NCBI GenBank assembly: GCA_945864765.1
Contig: CAMBDR010000066.1
Coordinates: 1-11,210 of the forward strand
Source of the DNA: Janthinobacterium lividum
Lineage (GTDB): Bacteria; Pseudomonadota; Gammaproteobacteria; Burkholderiales; Burkholderiaceae_D
Direction: 5' to 3'
DNA: 11,210 nucleotides
Part shown: piece by piece, positions 5,414 to 11,210 of the stretch
Position numbering within the stretch: the first letter of the stretch is position 1
How the letters are laid out: every line of letters starts with the position of its first letter
Notes under the pieces: model-generated
What the model saw: the letters and a program-made list of their open reading frames with translations, nothing else
What the model was told of the DNA's origin: nothing
The model's database searches: none
Program-made: the position numbers and the translations under genes

Positions 5414-8400
5414 GTCCCTCCTGAAAACTTGCCTCGGTTTGTCCTTGGCCCTCACGTTCTGCCCGATTGCCTGGGCGGCGGATGACCCGACCGTACAGCG
5501 CTTAATCGATCAGGCGCGCTATTGGCAACAGAAAAAACGCGACGATCTGGCCGCCGATGCCTGGCGTAAATTATTACGGGTCAACCCTGATCACCCCTTG
5601 GCCCTGGTGCAACTGGGTACGCTGGAGGCGCGCGCCGGCCACAATAAAGAAGCCGAAGAACTGTATCAACGCTTGAAAACCATCCAACCCGCACCACCCG
5701 GTCTGGCCGAACTGGAAACCGCGCTCAAGGTGCAAAGCGCCGCCCCGGAAGAGCTGAAAGCGGCACGCAAGCAAGCACAAACCGGCAAGCCCGATGAAGC
5801 GGTCAAAACCTATCGCACCATTTTGGGCGAAACCCAACCGACTGGCCAGTTTGGCCTGGAATATTATCAAACCCTGGGCGGCACCCGTGAAGGCTGGGAT
5901 GAAGCACGCCGTGGTATGGAGCAATTGGCCAAAAGCCACCCCGGCGACAATACCTATTTAATGGCACTGGCGCGCCACCTGAGCTATCGCGAAAGCACGC
6001 GCCGGGAAGGCATACGCCAGTTAGCGCATTTGGGCCAACAAGACCCGGAAGCGCAAAAAGCCTGGCGACAAGCCTTGGTTTGGCTGGGGGCAAAAAGCAC
6101 CGACCGCGCTTTATTTCAACAATACTTATCCCTTTTCCCGAATGATCAGGCGGTGCGCGAGCGCTTGCGCCTGCTGGATCGGCCAGCCATTGCCAGTGTT
6201 GCGCCCGATCTGGCCGAACTGGAACGACGGGCAGGTTTTAGATGGCTCGATACTGGCGAAGTGGACAAAGCCGAAGCCCGCTTTCGCGAGATTCTGAGCA
6301 AAAAACCGGGCGACCTGGATGCCCAGGGCGGCTTGGCCACGGTATTGATGCGCAAAGGCATTTGGATTGAAGCGAGTGCCTTGCTTGATCAAATCGTCGC
6401 CAATGGTGGCAAACGCTGGAAGGCCGCGCAACAAAGCGCGCATTATTGGACTTTGATTCATGAAATCGGTGCCGCGCGCCAGGGCGACAAAAATACCAGT
6501 CAGGCCGATATCGAAGCGAAATTACAGCAAGCCTTGCGCATCGACCCGAAACACAGTGCCGGCCTGTTAATTTTGGCTGACATTTTGAATGAAAAGCGCG
6601 ATTTTGCGCGCGCCGAACCACTGTACCGCCAGGTGCTGCGGCAAGAGCCAGCGCAAGCGGGGGCGTTTTTAGGCTTGGTCTCGATTTTGACGCAAACCGG
6701 GCGCGAGCAAGAAGCGCTGGCCTTAATCGCCGCGCAAGCGGCTTCGCCGGAATTAAAAATGGTCGGCTTGAACCAAACCAAAGCCCAGGCTTTATTCAAA
6801 TTGGCGCAAACCGATGAGCAAAGCGGCGCTTACGATAGCGCCATGCAAAGGCTGGAAGACGCGCTCTTGCTCGACCCCGCCAGCCCATGGGTGCGGCTGG
6901 CACTGGCCCGGCTGTATCAGCGCTTGAATGATGTGGCCGCCGCCAATTCGATTATCGATAATTTGGTCGATGCCTTCCCCGACCTGCCCGAAGCATGGCA
7001 TGCGCGCGCACTTTTGTTTGCGGAACAGGAGCGCCCGTCCGAAGCCTTGCTGGCGCTGGAGCGGATCAACCCCGCCAAGCGCACCGCCGCCATGGCGCAA
7101 GACCAGCGGCGGCTCTGGATACAGGTGCAAACCATCCGCGCACGCCAATTCCAGCAACAAGGGCAAAGCCAGCAAAGCGTGAATTTACTCAATCAGGCGC
7201 AAACCGCCGCTGGTGATGAGGTAAGTTTGCTCAGCACCGTCGCGGGGGCTTGGTCAGAAACCGGGCAAGCCGCCCGCGCGCTGCAAATTTTGCGCAGCGT
7301 CCATGCGCGCCAGGGCAATAGCGATGTGGGGGCGCGGATTCAATACGCCAGCCTGCTACTGAGTACAGGGCAAGACGCGGAACTGGCGACCGTGCTGCGT
7401 GATCTGGCCAAACAAACCCAATTAACAGCGCGCCAGTTTGAAGATTTAAATAAAATCATCCTCGCCTACACCCTGCGCCAAACCGATACCCTGCGGGAAG
7501 CCGGCCGCTTGGCCGATGCTTACGATACGGTCAGCCCGGCGCTGGCCCAATCCAACGATACGCGTTTGACCATGGCCTTGGCGCGCATTTATCAATCAGG
7601 CGGTGAACCGGGGCCTGCCTTGCAATTGGCCGAGAGTGTGATCGAGCGCGAGCCCAATGATTTGGAGCATCGCCTGTTTGCCGCCGGCGTGGCGATGGCG
7701 GCCAAGCAGCTCGATCAGGCAGCCGAACATGTCGGCGCGGCACTGGAACTGGCCCCCGACCACCCGCGCGTGTTGGCACAAGCCGGGCGGGTTGAAAAAT
7801 TACGCGGCAATATACCCAAGGCGCTGGAATATTTTCAGTATGCGCAAGCGCTGGAACACGAAAAAGCCGCCTTTGGCAATGTGCCGGGCAATCTGGCCTT
7901 GCGTCTGGTGGATGCCAATGCCACTCTGCCTGCGGCTGCGGCAGGCGCGGTGGGTGCCACCACCGCCGTGCGCAATTTGATTTTGCCGATACCCAATGCA
8001 GTGCGCGCGCGCAATAATGGTGAGGCTGCGCCAACTACCAGCCCTGGATTTCCGGCTGCGCCCAATGCAATCAATAACAGCATTCTACCCTTGCCCGGTG
8101 CACGCCAATTTGTTGATCCGCTGAACCAGGTGAACCAGTTGCCCCAGGTGCCCCAGGTGCCTCAGGCGCGTACCAGCTACGCGCCTGCGCCCGCGCCCGC
8201 TCCCGCCAACAACAATGCGCAATTTGAAGCGGGCTATCAGGCTGCACTCGCCAAAATACAGGCGCAACAAACGCAGCCGACAACCAAGGCAAGATCAGCG
8301 CAATCCGCATACGCTGTACAAGCCACACAAGCCACACAAGCCGCCGCAGCGCAAATTCAAGACGATGCGCCGCCCAGCGGTCAGCGTAATAAGAATAGTA

Positions 8401-10076
8401 AGCGTAGCAAACGCAGCAAGTACACCAAGCACAGCCGCAGCAAAGGGCACAATGCGCAAGTACCCGACGGCAATGCCTTGCAGCAAGCGTTGGCGGCACT
8501 CGGCTCAACTGGCACCCGGCAAGCGGCCACACTCGCGCCGCTGCCCCCGGTTGCCGTGCCAGCAGCGATAGCCAATACCACGGCTGCGCCCGCCACTATC
8601 ACGGCAGCGCCAGAATGGCGCAGCACGACGCGCGAACCCGCACCCGCAGCGGCACAGGTTTTGCGACTGGATCAACGCTTACCGGAAGCGCCGCCCAGCG
8701 CCGCGCCGCAAAATGAAGCGCCGTCCCTGTTCAGCCGCCTGAGCCAAGCCATTTCCGGCAAGACCCGGCATACTGCGCAAAGCGTGCCCAAAACGCCGAC
8801 CGCAAACGCATCGGCTGCTGCTGCACTCGCCACCACACTCAACCCGGCCAACCGCGAACGCACGATGGCGGAAGAAATCCAGGATATCGAGCTAAAATTC
8901 GCCACCACGCTCGACCTGGGTGCGGCTTACCGCAATCGCTCGGGCGAAGTCGGCATGAATCGTCTGTCTGAAATCGAAATACCGCTCGAATTCAAAACTT
9001 CGCTCAATTATGACCACCATTTAACGCTACGCATGACGCCGGTTTTACTCAGCGCGGGTGAAATCATTTTGGCTGATCCGGCCAATATTACCCGCTTTGG
9101 CTCAGGTGCGCTGGGGCCGTTTCTCGCCACGCCCTACCCCAGCGAATTTATTCAGGCCAGCGGGGTTGCGCTGGCCATCGCGTATGGCGATGAGAATTTA
9201 CGCATCGATCTGGGTACCAGCCCGCTCGGGTTTAAGGTTGGCAATGTGGTCGGTGGTATCAGTTATAAACACACGGTGGACGATCTGACCCTCAAGGCCA
9301 GCCTGAATCGGCGCTCGGTGACCGACAGCGTGCTCTCGTATGCGGGCGCGCGCGACCCTTTGACCGGGCAAACCTGGGGCGGCGTGGTCAAAACCGGGAT
9401 ACGCCTGGACGCCAATTACGGCAGCGAACAACTGGGCTTTTATGGCGGCGGTGGCATCGCCAGCTTAACCGGGCGCGCAGTCAAAGCCAATACCGAATGG
9501 GAAGCGTCCGCAGGCGCTTATTGGCGGCTGTACCAGAGCCTGAATCAGCAAATTACCGTGGGCTTGAATCTGAATGCACTCGGTTACCACGATAATCTGA
9601 GCCACTTTAACCTTGGCCATGGCGGTTACTTCAGCCCGCAACGCTATGTCAGTCTGGGCCTGCCGCTGGATGCGGCCGGACGGTTTGGCAAATTGTCTTA
9701 CCAGATTGGGCTGGATGTGGGCTTGCGCCATATTACGCAAGATAGCGCTGCCTACTTCCCCAACGACCCCGCGCTGCAAGCACAATGGCAAGCGCGCATC
9801 GCCGCCTTGCCGACCACCACCCCGATCCCGGACTATTTCCGCGCCAGCTACAAGGGCGATAACAGCTCGGGCACGGGGGCCAATTTGCGCATCTCGTTTG
9901 AATATTTGCTGGCCTCGCAGTTTGCTTTGGGTGGCCGCTTTAGCTTTGACAACAGCCGCAACTACACCCAGCAAACCGGCTTGCTGTATTTGCGCTATGC
10001 CTTTAGCCCCTTGCCCACGCCCGTCCTGTTCCCGCCGCGCGGTTTGCAGGCGCTTTACCTTGGAGACCCATTATGA
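5403..10076 (+). CDS. bcsC: BcsC, cellulose export TPR/outer-membrane barrel protein
   Basis: A 1557-residue protein that exports cellulose across periplasm and outer membrane. A signal peptide (KKK, hydrophobic core, cleavage after AWA about residue 25) is followed by many tetratricopeptide repeats from about 27 to 820. Clear examples lie near 284-330, 373-440 and 717-818. A low-complexity linker rich in Ala, Pro and Gln spans about 821-1153, with short repeats at 908-922 and a Lys/Arg/Ser cluster at 995-1016. The C-terminal region (1154-1557, starting TMAEEIQDIE) fits the BcsC C-terminal beta-barrel, with alternating aromatic strands and conserved-looking LGAAYRNRSGE and SYKHTVDDLTLK segments. 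It is about 400 residues longer than E. coli BcsC (about 1157), mostly because of the linker. The gene starts through the ATGA chain after bcsZ and overlaps the next gene by 4 bases (10073-10076). A few TPR units may be degenerate. Confidence 0.95.
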   Translation: MKKKSLLKTCLGLSLALTFCPIAWAADDPTVQRLIDQARYWQQKKRDDLAADAWRKLLRVNPDHPLALVQLGTLEARAGHNKEAEELYQRLKTIQPAPPGLAELETALKVQSAAPEELKAARKQAQTGKPDEAVKTYRTILGETQPTGQFGLEYYQTLGGTREGWDEARRGMEQLAKSHPGDNTYLMALARHLSYRESTRREGIRQLAHLGQQDPEAQKAWRQALVWLGAKSTDRALFQQYLSLFPNDQAVRERLRLLDRPAIASVAPDLAELERRAGFRWLDTGEVDKAEARFREILSKKPGDLDAQGGLATVLMRKGIWIEASALLDQIVANGGKRWKAAQQSAHYWTLIHEIGAARQGDKNTSQADIEAKLQQALRIDPKHSAGLLILADILNEKRDFARAEPLYRQVLRQEPAQAGAFLGLVSILTQTGREQEALALIAAQAASPELKMVGLNQTKAQALFKLAQTDEQSGAYDSAMQRLEDALLLDPASPWVRLALARLYQRLNDVAAANSIIDNLVDAFPDLPEAWHARALLFAEQERPSEALLALERINPAKRTAAMAQDQRRLWIQVQTIRARQFQQQGQSQQSVNLLNQAQTAAGDEVSLLSTVAGAWSETGQAARALQILRSVHARQGNSDVGARIQYASLLLSTGQDAELATVLRDLAKQTQLTARQFEDLNKIILAYTLRQTDTLREAGRLADAYDTVSPALAQSNDTRLTMALARIYQSGGEPGPALQLAESVIEREPNDLEHRLFAAGVAMAAKQLDQAAEHVGAALELAPDHPRVLAQAGRVEKLRGNIPKALEYFQYAQALEHEKAAFGNVPGNLALRLVDANATLPAAAAGAVGATTAVRNLILPIPNAVRARNNGEAAPTTSPGFPAAPNAINNSILPLPGARQFVDPLNQVNQLPQVPQVPQARTSYAPAPAPAPANNNAQFEAGYQAALAKIQAQQTQPTTKARSAQSAYAVQATQATQAAAAQIQDDAPPSGQRNKNSKRSKRSKYTKHSRSKGHNAQVPDGNALQQALAALGSTGTRQAATLAPLPPVAVPAAIANTTAAPATITAAPEWRSTTREPAPAAAQVLRLDQRLPEAPPSAAPQNEAPSLFSRLSQAISGKTRHTAQSVPKTPTANASAAAALATTLNPANRERTMAEEIQDIELKFATTLDLGAAYRNRSGEVGMNRLSEIEIPLEFKTSLNYDHHLTLRMTPVLLSAGEIILADPANITRFGSGALGPFLATPYPSEFIQASGVALAIAYGDENLRIDLGTSPLGFKVGNVVGGISYKHTVDDLTLKASLNRRSVTDSVLSYAGARDPLTGQTWGGVVKTGIRLDANYGSEQLGFYGGGGIASLTGRAVKANTEWEASAGAYWRLYQSLNQQITVGLNLNALGYHDNLSHFNLGHGGYFSPQRYVSLGLPLDAAGRFGKLSYQIGLDVGLRHITQDSAAYFPNDPALQAQWQARIAALPTTTPIPDYFRASYKGDNSSGTGANLRISFEYLLASQFALGGRFSFDNSRNYTQQTGLLYLRYAFSPLPTPVLFPPRGLQALYLGDPL
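8124..8168 (+). repeat. Five 9-bp tandem units in the bcsC linker
   Basis: In-frame 9-base units at 8124, 8133, 8142, 8151 and 8160 (two are identical CCCCAGGTG) encode NQV, NQL, PQV, PQV and PQA at residues 908-922. A run of Ala-Pro dipeptides follows. This is typical of slippage-generated linker sequence between the TPR solenoid and the barrel. Confidence 0.7.
8319..8345 (+). repeat. Three 9-bp tandem units in the bcsC linker
   Basis: CAAGCCACA at 8319-8327 and 8328-8336, then CAAGCCGCC at 8337-8345, encode QAT, QAT and QAA. This is a second small array in the same low-complexity linker, about 50 codons before the basic cluster. Confidence 0.6.
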
Positions 10077-10513
10077 AACAGGTGATGCCACGATTCTTGT
10101 TGCCAATCTCACTGCTATTTTGCCTGCTTGGCAGCTTGGCGCAGGCCGTTGATTTGCAACAATACGGCCGCGCTTATCTGGCCGAAGGCAATAGCGCGGG
10201 GGCGATTCAAAGCTATACCGAACTGGTACGGCAAAATCCATTTGATCCGGTCGCGCTCAATAATATGGCCATTGCCAAAGCGGCGGCGGGGGATTATCAA
10301 AGCGCACTCGACTTACTCACGCGCGCCGCCCGCCTCGCGCCACAACGCGCGGACATTCGCGAAAATCTGACGCAATTGCAAGGCTGGCAGCAGCAAACCC
10401 ATTCGATTTCGCTCAACCCGATCAATGGCAAGTCTGCCGCAGCCCGCACCTCGCGCGCAGGCATTTTGCCGGAACCGCCGCCATTATGGCAGGCGCAAAA
10501 TCGACGCCAATAA
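10073..10513 (+). CDS. Small secreted TPR protein in the cellulose operon
   Basis: A 146-residue protein with a classical signal peptide (MKQVMPR, hydrophobic core, cleavage after AQA at residue 25), so it is predicted periplasmic. Two tetratricopeptide repeats follow: about 30-60 (YGRAYLAEGNSAGAIQSYTEL) and about 61-95 (ALNNMAIAKAAAGDYQSALDLL). The roughly 50-residue tail looks disordered (GKSAAARTSRAGILPEPPP). The Cys at 17 lies inside the hydrophobic core without a lipobox, so it is not obviously a lipoprotein. The gene overlaps bcsC in an ATGA and has GGAG seven bases before its ATG, so it is tightly coupled to bcsC. By position it is probably an accessory of cellulose export, perhaps binding the BcsC TPR solenoid or the periplasmic side of the synthase; this is inference. 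I do not recognise it as one of the lettered bcs accessory genes and leave the symbol blank. Confidence 0.85.
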   Translation: MKQVMPRFLLPISLLFCLLGSLAQAVDLQQYGRAYLAEGNSAGAIQSYTELVRQNPFDPVALNNMAIAKAAAGDYQSALDLLTRAARLAPQRADIRENLTQLQGWQQQTHSISLNPINGKSAAARTSRAGILPEPPPLWQAQNRRQ

Positions 10514-10541
10514 GCAAGGCCCATAAGCGACGCCAATATGC
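10502..10541 (+). repeat. 14-bp direct repeat between the TPR gene and bcsQ
   Basis: CGACGCCAATAAGC (10502-10515) and CGACGCCAATATGC (10528-10541) agree at 13 of 14 positions and start 26 bp apart. The first copy contains the stop of the small TPR gene and the second contains an ATG (10538). It is probably a small local duplication in the 53-base gap before bcsQ. Confidence 0.5.
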
Positions 10542-10566
10542 CCAAAATCACCATGCACTCAATACA

Positions 10567-11210
10567 ATGCAAATAATCGCTCTCATTTCCGGCAAGGGCG
10601 GGGTTGGCAAAACCACCCTGACTGCCAATATTGCCATCGCGCTGGCCCAGCGTGATCAGCGGGTATTGGTGCTCGATCTCGATCCACAAAATGCCTTGCG
10701 CCTGCACCTTGGCATGGATGCGCAAGACCACGCGGGCTTGACGCGTGAAGGCATCACGACCGACGCCGTATTTGCCAGCCCGTTTGATATCAGCTTTATT
10801 CCCTTTGGCATGCTGCGCGAAGCGGAACTGGAAGAATTCGAAGCCGCGCTCAAAGCGCATCCGCATTGGGTGGCCGATGGCATTGCCAGCCTGGGGCCGG
10901 ATGCCTATGATTTTATTTTGATCGATACCCCGCCCGGCCCCAGCGTGTATTTGCAACAGGCGCTCAATGCAGCGCATCACTCGCTGGCGGTGATTTTAGC
11001 CGACGCCGCTTCATTTGCCACGATTCCGGCTTTTTTACACCTGGTGCGAGAGCATAAGGTGCAATTACTGATCAACCAAATGCCACACCGCAGCAAGCTG
11101 GGGCACCAGGTTCGCACCGCGCTCTATGAAAATCTTGCCGGGCAGTTAGTGCCCATTACCATCCACCGGGATCGCTCGGTTTCCGAGGCACTCGCTTACG
11201 AGCGCCCCGT
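10567..11210 (+). CDS. bcsQ: BcsQ, MinD/ParA-like ATPase (3' end outside window)
   Basis: The reading frame starts at ATG 10567 (MQIIALISGKGG) and is still open at the right edge, giving 214 complete codons; the E. coli protein is about 250 residues, so roughly 35-40 are missing. It is a deviant Walker-A P-loop ATPase: GKGGVGKTT at 9-17 with the signature Lys10 and P-loop Lys15, LDLDPQN at 36-42 (switch I), and FILIDTPPG with Asp120 (Walker B-like). SVSEALAYERP near the edge matches the conserved C-terminal part of the family. BcsQ is cytoplasmic and is required for cellulose production and synthase localisation in enterics. There is no clear Shine-Dalgarno. An overlapping 12-codon frame (10538-10576) ends just past this start and could feed reinitiation. 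Other MinD/ParA relatives are possible in isolation, but the operon context supports BcsQ. Confidence 0.9.
   Translation, partial: MQIIALISGKGGVGKTTLTANIAIALAQRDQRVLVLDLDPQNALRLHLGMDAQDHAGLTREGITTDAVFASPFDISFIPFGMLREAELEEFEAALKAHPHWVADGIASLGPDAYDFILIDTPPGPSVYLQQALNAAHHSLAVILADAASFATIPAFLHLVREHKVQLLINQMPHRSKLGHQVRTALYENLAGQLVPITIHRDRSVSEALAYERP

Noticed and set aside
8124..8345. CRISPR-like array
   Set aside because: The units are 9 bp, in frame and without spacers; they are low-complexity protein-coding repeats.
9465..9974. Minus-strand open frame (169 codons) inside bcsC
   Set aside because: Antisense shadow of the BcsC barrel region in GC-rich coding sequence; no independent support.
10297..10980. 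Minus-strand open frame (227 codons) across the TPR gene and bcsQ
   Set aside because: It overlaps two well-supported plus-strand genes, including the ATPase P-loop, and shows no domain of its own.

Overview
The window looks chromosomal and comes from a Gram-negative bacterium, most likely a betaproteobacterium of the Burkholderiales (Oxalobacteraceae-like by the feel of the proteins). That placement is inference from protein style and moderate-to-high GC; no rRNA or other marker gene is present. It holds two divergently transcribed blocks separated by about 340 bases.

Left block, minus strand (1-3774). Reading in the direction of transcription, a membrane-anchored M1-type zinc metallopeptidase (1543-3774) overlaps by 4 bases a six-helix integral membrane protein of unknown function (659-1546). 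A 258-base gap with small hairpins follows. Then comes a small helix-turn-helix DNA-binding protein (62-385, or to 400 with the longer start), which ends in front of a perfect 12-bp stem-loop at 3-32.

Right block, plus strand (4114 to the right edge): part of a bacterial cellulose synthesis (bcs) operon. The order is bcsZ (GH8 endoglucanase with a Tat-like signal and lipobox), bcsC (TPR plus outer-membrane export barrel, unusually long at 1557 aa), a small secreted TPR protein, and bcsQ (MinD/ParA-like ATPase, cut by the window edge). BcsC would carry the glucan across the periplasm and outer membrane, BcsZ would trim it in the periplasm, and BcsQ is a cytoplasmic ATPase linked to synthase assembly or localisation. 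The synthase subunits bcsA and bcsB are not in the window; they probably lie beyond the right edge. The order Z-C-TPR-Q is rearranged relative to the enteric Q-A-B-Z-C order.

The most unusual points are four. (1) The bcsZ-bcsC junction is a chain of four ATGA stop/start overlaps exactly 11 bases apart, which defines three 4-codon mini-reading-frames. (2) A 16-base element in the divergent intergenic region matches the conserved 3' end of RNase P RNA at 15 of 16 positions, with no rnpB body attached. (3) A 10-bp direct repeat with 42-bp spacing sits directly before a -10-like box ahead of bcsZ. (4) BcsC carries a roughly 330-residue low-complexity linker, with several short tandem repeats and a strongly basic cluster, between its TPR and barrel regions. 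I do not see a wholly new system. The small TPR protein between bcsC and bcsQ is the best candidate for an undescribed accessory component.
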